Shown here in pieces: positions 25,028 to 31,403 of a stretch of 64,000 bases of DNA. The position numbers and the translations under genes were made by a program. How positions within the stretch are numbered: position 1 is the stretch's first letter; each line of letters starts with the position of its first letter. Location: positions 20,664 through 84,663 of IMG/VR virus record IMGVR_UViG_3300037091_000310; one strand, 5' to 3'. Below the pieces are notes generated by a model, which saw nothing but the letters and a program-made list of their open reading frames with translations, was not told the DNA's origin and did no database searches. The DNA is from a virus.

Positions 25028-25495
25028 ATGAAGTTTCTTTTCAAAGCATTAAATCCTTTTACACAAAGCAGCAAGACAATGTTCTTCATATTCCTGTTTC
25101 GTCTTTTACTCATGTTGGTCTTTTTGCTTCTTGCAGCTCTTGTCTGCTTTGGGCAAGACGTAACTACTGGTACATGGGTAGATAGAGCCCATGGCGGTGC
25201 AGAAGCTACTTTCAACGATGATGGTACTAGTATATGGTTGAAGTCTAATCCAGTCCTCACTGACGACGAAGTTCAGTGGATAAGAACTGAATGGCATTTC
25301 ACATACGCAATTGAGGGCGACAAAATAACTCTACTCCGTCTAACGGATAACGTAACGTTCATCGGCAAAGTTGTCAGGTGTACGCCGTCACATTTGACAT
25401 TATTGATCAAGGACGGCAAACTTTCCACAAGATACGAATTTGAAAACGAGAATGTCCAAACGTTTGAACCTGACGAAAATGATTGGGAGGACTGA
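25028..25495 (+). CDS. Secreted or membrane-anchored hypothetical protein (155 aa)
   Basis: Starts possible at 25019, 25028 and 25079. From the last one the protein has a clean signal peptide (FIFLFRLLLMLVFLLLAALVCFGQ). The mature part is beta-rich: TGTWVDRAHGGAEATFNDDGT resembles a lipocalin-like or DUF-type domain that measures a G-x-W strand. The end is acidic. Probably periplasmic. Confidence 0.6.
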   Translation: MKFLFKALNPFTQSSKTMFFIFLFRLLLMLVFLLLAALVCFGQDVTTGTWVDRAHGGAEATFNDDGTSIWLKSNPVLTDDEVQWIRTEWHFTYAIEGDKITLLRLTDNVTFIGKVVRCTPSHLTLLIKDGKLSTRYEFENENVQTFEPDENDWED

Positions 25496-25496
25496 A

Positions 25497-25826
25497 ATGA
25501 TTTATCGACTGTCTTCTTACATGGCACCCAAAAAGAAAAGTGCTCAGTTCAGGGGTAATCTCAAATTTGAGATTACAGTCAGAGGTAGTATGCGAATACT
25601 CATCAGGGATATTCTTCACGCAATCAAATATCGCATTGAGTCAGCACAGGAAACTGAGGCTTTTATAAATATTCTCGAAGACAGGAGGCTCTTAACTTCA
25701 GTTTTTCATATTCATGCCCGTCGAGTGACCATACTTGAAACTGCTGCAATAAAAAAAGCTGCTGAGCAAATCTTCAAGCAGCTTCATGCGCCCGCATATT
25801 TTCATTCGAAAGGAATCGTAGTTTGA
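25497..25826 (+). CDS. Hypothetical protein (109 aa)
   Basis: GGGAGG before ATG 25497; earlier in-frame ATGs overlap the previous gene. Basic N-terminus, then helices (RILIRDILHAIKYRIESAQ, ETAAIKKAAEQIFKQL). Unknown. Confidence 0.55.
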   Translation: MIYRLSSYMAPKKKSAQFRGNLKFEITVRGSMRILIRDILHAIKYRIESAQETEAFINILEDRRLLTSVFHIHARRVTILETAAIKKAAEQIFKQLHAPAYFHSKGIVV

Positions 25827-26179
25827 GAAGTCCCGTAGATGTAGCACATAGAATCGCGCGGCAAGTCCCACTTGAACTTAAAGGACAGTTTGAAGACTTA
25901 GCCGTCAATGATCTTGCGTGGTACATCCGAGACTTTGCTTGCAAGCCACCTGAGCAGTGGATCACTTGTTTTGCAAATCTTCAGGACTATTGCTGGTCTC
26001 ATCTATGGAATGAAAGTGGCTATCTGCCCGAAGAATGGCAACAAAAGGTCGCTGCTATCATTTCGGATAGAACGCTCGAAGAAGTCAAAAGACTTAACGC
26101 GGAGGAGTACAAGCACAGAGTCAAATACGATTTAAAAAAGAAGGCGAAAAATGAAGATTACAATAGTTGGAAGCGGTAA
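25823..26179 (+). CDS. Hypothetical helical protein (118 aa)
   Basis: TTG start (TTGA overlap with the preceding stop) with AAGGA 7 bases upstream. Trp-rich helical protein (LAWYIRDFACKPPEQW, DYCWSHLWNESGYLPEEW). Overlaps the start of the next gene by 29 bases. Unknown. Confidence 0.5.
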   Translation: MRSPVDVAHRIARQVPLELKGQFEDLAVNDLAWYIRDFACKPPEQWITCFANLQDYCWSHLWNESGYLPEEWQQKVAAIISDRTLEEVKRLNAEEYKHRVKYDLKKKAKNEDYNSWKR

Positions 26180-26972
26180 CGCTTTTTCGTTCAAAAATTA
26201 CAACACCTGTTTTTTACTCGAAGAAGATAACAAGAAACTACTCATCGACTGTGGTGGAGAAGTTCCACAAGCTTTACACGATAAACTCAATCTGAGCTAT
26301 AAAGATATAGACGCAATCTATGTAAGCCACTCGCATGCTGATCATATTGGCGGCTTAGAAAAGTTTGGCTTTGCTCGATATGATTGGGTAAACAAACCAC
26401 GTCTATGGAATCAATCCGAAAAGCCTTATGCGCCCGTTCTGATTGGCAATGCAACGTTACTTCTAAACATTTGGCAAAGATCACTTCGTGGTGGAATGGA
26501 CACGCTTGAGTTTCAAACCACACTGGAAACCTTTTTCCATACTTTGCCTATAGACAACAATGAGTTTTATTGGCAGGGATGGGACTTTAAACTTATTCGC
26601 AACCTTCACGGAGAAGGCAACAACAAATATTCATATGGCCTTTATGGCGTTAGGCCAAATTATCCCTCGGTTTACTTTACCACTGATAGTAGATTCGATG
26701 ATTCATCTGAAAAGATTGAACTATATCGCAAAGCCGATAGAATTTTCCAGGATTGCGAATGCACTCCATATCTTTCTGGTGCTCATGCAAACTATCAACA
26801 GCTGGTGACTTTACCGACTGATATTAAGAAGAAAATGTATCTCACTCACTATCAAGATTCTGTGTATGACGGTGGTGATGAAAACAAATATGAAGTTAGG
26901 GCAGAACTTGACGGCTTCGTTGGTTTTATCGAGCCGGGTGAAATTTGGTATTTATCAGAGGTAAATAAATGA
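26151..26972 (+). CDS. Metallo-beta-lactamase-fold hydrolase
   Basis: 273 aa. MKITIVGSGNAFSFKNYNTCFLL is the usual first strand-loop of MBL-fold proteins; the metal motif is SHSHADHIGGL (H60, H62, D64, H65), with later ligands in NLHGEG, TTDSR and LTHYQD. The overall pattern is closest to the RNase Z/phosphodiesterase side of the superfamily. Possible substrates are RNA or cyclic nucleotides, including host signalling molecules used in anti-phage defence; this is inference. ATGA overlap with the next gene. Confidence 0.8.
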   Translation: MKITIVGSGNAFSFKNYNTCFLLEEDNKKLLIDCGGEVPQALHDKLNLSYKDIDAIYVSHSHADHIGGLEKFGFARYDWVNKPRLWNQSEKPYAPVLIGNATLLLNIWQRSLRGGMDTLEFQTTLETFFHTLPIDNNEFYWQGWDFKLIRNLHGEGNNKYSYGLYGVRPNYPSVYFTTDSRFDDSSEKIELYRKADRIFQDCECTPYLSGAHANYQQLVTLPTDIKKKMYLTHYQDSVYDGGDENKYEVRAELDGFVGFIEPGEIWYLSEVNK

Positions 26973-27535
26973 ACTACTTCTCTTCCGACTGGCATCTCGG
27001 CCATACCAATATCATCAAATACTGCCATCGGCCTTTTGTAAGCTCAGAAGAGATGGATGCTATTATACTCAAAAACTTTTTTGACACTGTCAAACCTGGA
27101 GATAAATTTTTCTATCTTGGAGATCTTTCTTTTCATATTGACACAATCAAGAGAGTATTAAATAGTCTAGCCGGTACTAATATCAAAAGCGTATTCTTAG
27201 TAGGGAACCACGATAATTACAACGTAGCCATTAGACAAGTGGCAAAATCTGGGGGCATTGAAATAGTGGATGGCTTTCTTGACATTAACATAGAAGGTCA
27301 AGCTATAACCTTATGCCATTATGCAATGCAGTCTTTTTACAAATCTCATTTTGGCGCTTGGGGTCTGTACGGCCATCATCATACTAATGTCAGCCAAGAA
27401 GTGACTGGCAAAAAGATGAATGTGGGAGTAGATCAACACAACTTCTTTCCAGTTTCATTTGATCAGGTAAAGGCCTACATGAAAAACCGACCCGACAATT
27501 GGGACACAATTCATGATGCCGAAAAAAGATTTTAA
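26969..27535 (+). CDS. Calcineurin-type metallophosphoesterase (YfcE/phage type)
   Basis: 188 aa. SDWHLGHTN (D7, H9), YLGDLSFH, FLVGNHDNY, LCHYAM and YGHHHTN give the full set of metal ligands. This short class of phosphoesterase (DWHLGH-type) is common in phages; proposed activities include hydrolysis of 2',3'-cyclic phosphates and other nucleotides. It is translationally coupled to the MBL-fold gene, suggesting joint action on nucleotides or RNA ends. Confidence 0.85.
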   Translation: MNYFSSDWHLGHTNIIKYCHRPFVSSEEMDAIILKNFFDTVKPGDKFFYLGDLSFHIDTIKRVLNSLAGTNIKSVFLVGNHDNYNVAIRQVAKSGGIEIVDGFLDINIEGQAITLCHYAMQSFYKSHFGAWGLYGHHHTNVSQEVTGKKMNVGVDQHNFFPVSFDQVKAYMKNRPDNWDTIHDAEKRF

Positions 27536-27749
27536 AGCCATAGAAGCATATCATCGTTCTGAGCGTGATAGGTTAGATGCCGCTCTACCAAGAAAAGAAT
27601 CTACAATTCGCATTCTTAAAGATCAAGATTGTCAACATTGTACTTATCAGGGTTTAAAAAAACCTAAAGATATAGCTGATGCTTTATTTGGTTACTGTCC
27701 ATACTTTGGATTTGAGCCAAATACTTGCAACTGGTGGAAAAGCAAATAA
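27513..27749 (+). CDS. Cys-rich protein, CxxC...C...C family (78 aa)
   Basis: ATG 27513 or 27516, overlapping the preceding gene by 23 bases. After a basic helix, the zinc-like module: DCQHCTYQG, FGYCPYFG, NTCNWW. The next gene encodes a close paralogue (GEDCQHCM ...). Confidence 0.6.
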   Translation: MMPKKDFKAIEAYHRSERDRLDAALPRKESTIRILKDQDCQHCTYQGLKKPKDIADALFGYCPYFGFEPNTCNWWKSK

Positions 27750-27883
27750 CTAAAAAAACAAGAACGCTCAAACTACTTAAGGGCGAAGATTGCCAGCATT
27801 GTATGCGATTTGAGCGAAGACATAAGCCAGTTGTGGGCGGTATTGAGTCATACTGCCATATATGCGAAAAGATTCTATTCTAA
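27734..27883 (+). CDS. Cys-rich protein, 5' part of a probably frameshifted paralogue (49 aa)
   Basis: GTG start inside the end of the preceding gene. KLLKGEDCQHCMRFERRHK ... YCHICEKILF, then stop. The family normally ends with an N-T-C-x-W-W motif; this motif is found in the -1 frame just downstream (ENTCDEWW, 27886-27909). A single-base shift therefore seems to split this gene from the ORF at 27862. Confidence 0.5.
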   Translation: MEKQITKKTRTLKLLKGEDCQHCMRFERRHKPVVGGIESYCHICEKILF

Positions 27884-28008
27884 AAGAGAATACTTGTGAC
27901 GAATGGTGGCCGAGCAATGAAACGCTGAAAGAAAAGTTAGTGCGAGCCGTACAGATTCCAAAGGAATATTTGTTTCGAGAAGAGAGTATAAATAAACGAA
28001 AGAGGTGA
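27862..28008 (+). CDS. 3' part of the split Cys-rich gene (48 aa)
   Basis: ATG 27862 gives MRKDSILKENTCDEWWPSNE; the ENTCDEWW segment corresponds to PNTCNWW of the intact paralogue upstream. It may be expressed only as the end of a frameshifted product, or as a remnant. The TATAAATA box at 27987 lies in its coding region. Confidence 0.4.
   Translation: MRKDSILKENTCDEWWPSNETLKEKLVRAVQIPKEYLFREESINKRKR
27987..27994 (+). promoter_or_regulatory. T4-late-like promoter box TATAAATA
   Basis: TATAAATA, the exact consensus of T4 late promoters, 17 bases before the ATG at 28011. A second intergenic copy is at 52368. In AT-rich DNA this can occur by chance, and copies inside genes exist (e.g. within the sheath gene near 3970). 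Confidence 0.35.
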
Positions 28009-28010
28009 GC

Positions 28011-28460
28011 ATGAACTACTTTCAGAGACTCTGGACAAAAACGCCACTCAGTAACAAGATCACGCTGGCTGTTTTGGCCCTTGTCATAGATCTCATTCCG
28101 ATTTTCTGTCTTTGTTGGAGTCTATCACTTCCGCCGGGATCGAAGTACCAAACTTTTGACATTGTAGTCAGTGTAATTGCCGTTCCCCTCTTTCTCCTTG
28201 GAATCCCATTTGCCTTGTCTGCCCAGGATCTAGCTCAGATTGAAAAGCGAGAGAAGGAAGTGGCCAAAGATCAGCAAGACTTTCTCAACGATGAAGACGG
28301 CTACTTGGAAGGCATGGCCGAAAGAGTCATCACAGAGATTGAATTTGATATGGAGATTAAGGAGCTCACTGATTTACAAAAACGGAAATTCGTCAACAAG
28401 ATTCTTTACAAAATAGTTTCACACTTCAGGGGTTTAGGAAAGGAGAAGGAAAAGATATGA
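28011..28460 (+). CDS. Membrane protein with two helices (149 aa)
   Basis: AGAGGTGA RBS before ATG 28011 (an in-frame GTG at 28005 is less likely). Two membrane helices (about 17-40 and 51-70), then a long charged cytoplasmic helical domain rich in Glu/Lys. ATGA overlap with the NAD synthetase gene, so the two may be co-translated. Function unknown. Confidence 0.65.
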   Translation: MNYFQRLWTKTPLSNKITLAVLALVIDLIPIFCLCWSLSLPPGSKYQTFDIVVSVIAVPLFLLGIPFALSAQDLAQIEKREKEVAKDQQDFLNDEDGYLEGMAERVITEIEFDMEIKELTDLQKRKFVNKILYKIVSHFRGLGKEKEKI

Positions 28461-29287
28461 TCAAGGATTTCACGGGCCTCATCAACGCGACGACCATCAG
28501 CATCAGGAACTTTACTGACTGTGCGGTCCTCGGACTCTCAGGCGGAGCTGACTCGACGCTAGTGGCCATTCTTTCCGCCATGGCTTTGGGCCAGGAAAAC
28601 GTCTACGGAATCGGACTACCCTACAGCGATCTTGACAAGCAGACTTTCAATTCACGGTCGGCACGGATCGCCCACAGGCTGAACATTCACTACCTGGAAA
28701 TCCCCATCAAGAAGCAGGTCGACGCTATCATCGAGTCGCTCAAGTGGGATGATGACCATCCCATGGAGCTCGATGCCATTCAGTTGGGCAACATCAAAGC
28801 TCGAGTCCGAATGGCCACGCTCTACGGCCTGAACGGAGCCTTCTCGGATGAAGGAACTCGGTACCGTGTCATAGGCACTGGGAACTTCAGCGAGGACTTC
28901 ATCGGCTACGATACCAAGGGTGGCGATGCTCTTGCCGACATCTTCCCTATCGGTTGTCTTTTCAAGAGTGAGGTCTATCAGCTTCTCGATCATTTCATTT
29001 CTCAAGGATTCATCGAAGAAGACCTTGTCGACCGGGTTCCGAGCGCCGGTCTCTGGGAAGGCCAGACAGACGAGGGTGAGCTCGGTCATACCTACGCTGA
29101 CATGGAACCCAAGATCGTCCAGCTCGTCGATGCTTACAAGGATGAGATTGGAGAAGTCCAGACTGATGCTCTGACAGAAGATGTCCGCCTGAGACACCTT
29201 GCCAACAAGCACAAGCACATGGCTCCTCCGGTTCTCAACCTTCGCAAGTTCTGCGAATGGAACGATCCGACTGGCTATTTCGCATAA
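28457..29287 (+). CDS. nadE: NAD+ synthetase (ammonia-dependent NadE type)
   Basis: 276 aa, the size of single-domain NadE. The PP-loop SGGADS (28-33) opens the N-type ATP pyrophosphatase fold. GTGNFSEDFIGYDTKGGDALADIFPIG is the NadE signature (adenylation and NaAD site), followed by LFKSEVYQL and RVPSAGLWEGQTDEGELG. It converts nicotinic acid adenine dinucleotide to NAD+ with ATP and ammonia. It has no glutaminase domain. The gene is clearly GC-richer than the replication genes, which suggests separate acquisition. It could raise NAD+ for the PARP encoded 2.1 kb downstream or counter host NAD+-depleting defence (inference). Confidence 0.93.
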   Translation: MIKDFTGLINATTISIRNFTDCAVLGLSGGADSTLVAILSAMALGQENVYGIGLPYSDLDKQTFNSRSARIAHRLNIHYLEIPIKKQVDAIIESLKWDDDHPMELDAIQLGNIKARVRMATLYGLNGAFSDEGTRYRVIGTGNFSEDFIGYDTKGGDALADIFPIGCLFKSEVYQLLDHFISQGFIEEDLVDRVPSAGLWEGQTDEGELGHTYADMEPKIVQLVDAYKDEIGEVQTDALTEDVRLRHLANKHKHMAPPVLNLRKFCEWNDPTGYFA

Positions 29288-29294
29288 CACTTTG

Positions 29295-29326
29295 AGCTGA
29301 GGTTGTAAAGCTTTACAACCTCAGCT
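29295..29326 (+). terminator. Perfect 32-bp palindrome after nadE
   Basis: AGCTGAGGTTGTAAAG (29295-29310) is followed at once by its exact reverse complement (29311-29326). As RNA it folds into a long hairpin with a minimal loop and would act as a terminator or as a 3' stability element; the T-run after it is weak (TCGTTT). As DNA it could also be a dyad operator. Confidence 0.65.
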
Positions 29327-29346
29327 TCGTTTGGGAGAAAAAGAAA

Positions 29347-29532
29347 ATGGATTGGGACGATATCGATGATGGTGATCACGTTCGACACATAATCACAAAA
29401 GAAGAAGGCATTGTCATTAACGCCGATCCGTTCTTTGAACTCGGCGAGAAAGTGTGGGTGAAGTTTTGGGACCCAGTTAAAAGGAAATGGCGCAAAGAAA
29501 AAATTCATCCAGGCGAGGTGGAATGGGCATGA
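29347..29532 (+). CDS. Small acidic hypothetical protein (61 aa)
   Basis: MDWDDIDDGDHVRH ... VWVKFWDP: looks like a small SH3-like barrel (a KOW/DUF-type fold that recognises a strand pair), with RBS GGGAG 10 bases upstream. Overlaps the next start by 4 bases. Unknown. Confidence 0.55.
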   Translation: MDWDDIDDGDHVRHIITKEEGIVINADPFFELGEKVWVKFWDPVKRKWRKEKIHPGEVEWA

Positions 29533-29651
29533 AGGCTTTGATCGAGCTTCTAACTGATTTTGCTAGAGAGCATCCTATCATCTTCTTTTTTCTCATGCTC
29601 CTTACAGCTATCGTCGGATGGCTGTTTATCACTCTATCTTTTATTCTTTAG
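29529..29651 (+). CDS. Single-helix membrane peptide (40 aa)
   Basis: ATGA overlap at 29529. MKALIELLTDFAREHP, then a membrane helix filling the rest (IIFFFLMLLTAIVGWLFITL). One of many short membrane peptides in this genome; could be a holin-like or host-membrane effector, not assignable. Confidence 0.55.
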   Translation: MKALIELLTDFAREHPIIFFFLMLLTAIVGWLFITLSFIL

Positions 29652-29663
29652 TTTCGACAGGGA

Positions 29664-29672
29664 TATATTATA
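29664..29672 (+). promoter_or_regulatory. Candidate promoter abutting the next start
   Basis: TATATTATAA, ending a few bases before the ATG at 29677; the gene has no Shine-Dalgarno sequence. A TTTCGACA lies upstream but too close for a normal -35 spacing. Possible leaderless start like those at 16974 and 31404. Confidence 0.4.
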
Positions 29673-29676
29673 AAGC

Positions 29677-29973
29677 ATGGACACAAAACGAACTTGCAAT
29701 GCTTGCTGGTTTTACGAGAAGGATGGAACCAATTGGTTCGTTTCCAAAAACGCCGAAGTAAAGCCCAAGCCCAACCAGGAATGGTGCACACTGAACAACG
29801 CGCCCTGCCCGGCAGCTCGGACTTGCCCTTCTTGGATGACCACGGCAGGAACCAAGCCGATCATGAACGGATCTGATACAAAGACCAAACAGGAAGCAGC
29901 GGCTGCCAAGAAAGAAAAGAGGCGGCTCCGGAAACTAGCCAAGAAAGCTATCCTCGAAGGGAGTCGAGAATGA
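29677..29973 (+). CDS. Cys-rich protein, CxxC...C...C family, with basic tail (98 aa)
   Basis: RTCNACWFYEKDG, EWCTLNNAPC, RTCPSW: same layout as the other mini zinc proteins, followed by a long Lys/Arg/Ala helix (AAAAKKEKRRLRKLAKKA). The basic tail might bind nucleic acid. ATGA overlap with the next gene. Confidence 0.6.
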   Translation: MDTKRTCNACWFYEKDGTNWFVSKNAEVKPKPNQEWCTLNNAPCPAARTCPSWMTTAGTKPIMNGSDTKTKQEAAAAKKEKRRLRKLAKKAILEGSRE

Positions 29974-30167
29974 TCGTGGCCGTAATTGCCTATATCATCT
30001 TAGGCATCATTATGAGCGTTAAGCTTGAATCGGAAATCCTGGAATTTCCGCTGAGCTTCATAAGTCAAGACACCTATAGAAAGGCAATCGTATTGCCTAT
30101 CTTGTTTTGGCCTTTTCTGGTCGGAGCTTCTTGGATCTATTTCGTTAGGAACGGAGAAGGAAATTGA
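29970..30167 (+). CDS. Small membrane protein, two helices (65 aa)
   Basis: Helices at about 2-17 and 40-58 (PILFWPFLVGASWIYFV) joined by a short loop. Overlaps the next gene's TTG start by 4 bases. Unknown. Confidence 0.55.
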   Translation: MIVAVIAYIILGIIMSVKLESEILEFPLSFISQDTYRKAIVLPILFWPFLVGASWIYFVRNGEGN

Positions 30168-30361
30168 AACCTTACGGAGTCAAAGTCATCCAGTCTCCCG
30201 ACGTGGCCGATATCCAGGCTATGGGTGCCAAGTCCAGCACTGGAAAGTTTCCCGGTAAGAGCGGAGATTTTCATCCCTACAGCCGGACCAAAAACAAAAA
30301 GGCGATCCGCCAGTATTGGAAGAGCAAGGCCCGCCACCAGAAAATCGACTTGGAGGATTAG
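30164..30361 (+). CDS. Small basic hypothetical protein (65 aa)
   Basis: TTG start with GGAGAAGG upstream. KPYGVKVIQSPDVADIQ ... basic, ends QKIDLED directly before the next ATG. Unknown. Confidence 0.5.
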   Translation: MKPYGVKVIQSPDVADIQAMGAKSSTGKFPGKSGDFHPYSRTKNKKAIRQYWKSKARHQKIDLED

Positions 30362-30793
30362 ATGGCCGAAGTTTTTAATAGCATCATGCGGGGGCTGGAA
30401 GAAGTCAAAGAAATACGGGCTGCCGATACGGCTCTTGAGCAAGATTTGAAATGGGCGGTTCAGATTCGCAAACTCCGCAAGGGTCTTGAACGATGGGAGA
30501 ATCCCTACGTCATCGCAAAAATCCTCAAAATCCTGAAAAAAACTGGAACCCCACTTTTCTGGTTCAGCATTGAGAGTCCGAACTGCCTTGAAGAAGAGGA
30601 CAACGAGAATACTCTCCGAGAGGTTGTGAAGATGCTCAAGCACCACGTGAAATTCGTAAAGGGCGGGGGAAAAGTACCCACTGTCCAGGGAGTCCCTTTC
30701 AAATACGCCCACACCGTCACCTCCGATGATGAAACCAAAATCATGTTCACAGACATTTCTAACCTGGGCGATTATGTCATTTTCGACGACTAG
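30362..30793 (+). CDS. Hypothetical protein (143 aa)
   Basis: ATG follows the previous stop immediately. Helical N-terminal half, beta-rich C-terminal half (PFKYAHTVTSDDETKIMFTDI). GC-richer codons, like the neighbouring NadE and PARP genes. Unknown. Confidence 0.6.
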   Translation: MAEVFNSIMRGLEEVKEIRAADTALEQDLKWAVQIRKLRKGLERWENPYVIAKILKILKKTGTPLFWFSIESPNCLEEEDNENTLREVVKMLKHHVKFVKGGGKVPTVQGVPFKYAHTVTSDDETKIMFTDISNLGDYVIFDD

Positions 30794-30803
30794 GAGAGAA
30801 GAT

Positions 30804-31003
30804 ATGCCAGGATACATTGAAGACACCACGGGAATACACACGGTTTCATAGCTGAAGAATGTGACACCTTGGATGCATCAGTGTTCACCGGAGATCAACT
30901 TCTTGAAAAATCAAATCGAGAAGGCTTGAAAATGTATCTCGATCGATGGCAAAAGAAAATTATGGAATGGGAAGAAATGGCAAAAGAATTGGGGTACAAA
31001 TGA
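30804..31003 (+). pseudogene. Small phage gene disrupted by a one-base frameshift
   Basis: GGAG RBS, ATG 30804: MPGYIEDTTGIHTV, then TAG at 30849-30851. In the -1 frame from about 30842 the sequence goes on as GFIAEECDTLDASVFTGDQL and ends at a TGA at 31001-31003. Adding one base near 30840 restores a protein of about 66 residues that reads naturally through the junction (GIH-x-GFIAEECDTLD). Either a recent disruption or a sequencing/assembly error. Confidence 0.6.
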
Positions 31004-31374
31004 TACTCGGTCTTGATGTTCATGGAGTGATCGATAAAGAGCCTGACAAGTACGCTGCTCTAGCACGTGCCGTTCGGTCGAAGAAGGGTGGCAAAGTTTA
31101 TATCATCACCGGACAATCTGATACTCCCGAATTAAGAAATTTGCTAGACAATCTCGGAATGACGTTTGATAGGCTCGTTTCAATTCAGGATGAGCTTATG
31201 GCAGTTAGTGCTCCCATCATGGGATACGAAGAAGGAAGACCAATCTTTCGTTCTCTTGATTGGGACGGCTTCAAAGGGTCATATTGCGCCCGCAATCATG
31301 TTGATCTAATGATTGATGACAGCCCAGAATATCGTCTTTATTTCACGACTCCTTTCCTTTTAATAAACAAGTAA
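31000..31374 (+). CDS. HAD-like protein with altered nucleophile motif (124 aa)
   Basis: Start at ATG 31000 (earlier in-frame ATG lies in the previous gene). MILGLDVHGVID is the first HAD motif, but the second Asp of DxD is His here; YIITGQ is motif II and VDLMIDDSPEY motif IV. Polynucleotide 5'-kinase/phosphatase and nucleotidase relatives use this fold. The change may reduce phosphatase activity or alter the substrate. It lies just before the PARP gene. Confidence 0.65.
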   Translation: MILGLDVHGVIDKEPDKYAALARAVRSKKGGKVYIITGQSDTPELRNLLDNLGMTFDRLVSIQDELMAVSAPIMGYEEGRPIFRSLDWDGFKGSYCARNHVDLMIDDSPEYRLYFTTPFLLINK

Positions 31375-31391
31375 AACTTTCGAAAGCGAGG

Positions 31392-31397
31392 TATAAT
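31392..31397 (+). promoter_or_regulatory. Candidate -10 box TATAAT before the PARP gene
   Basis: TATAAT, with its last base 7 bases before the A of the ATG at 31404, exactly where a leaderless transcript would start. GCGAGG lies 13 bases before the ATG, so a long-spaced Shine-Dalgarno sequence is the alternative. No clear -35. Confidence 0.45.
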
Positions 31398-31403
31398 AAA
31401 GAT

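Noticed and set aside
28652-29290. Long open frames on the - strand (also at 30137-30841, 31725-32477, 37074-37907, 49499-50332, 60404-61003, 61100-61963)
   Set aside because: All lie antisense to GC-rich genes with clear functions (NadE, PARP, RNA ligase, DNA ligase, and others). GC-ending codons on the + strand remove stops from the - strand; no RBS or domain supports them.
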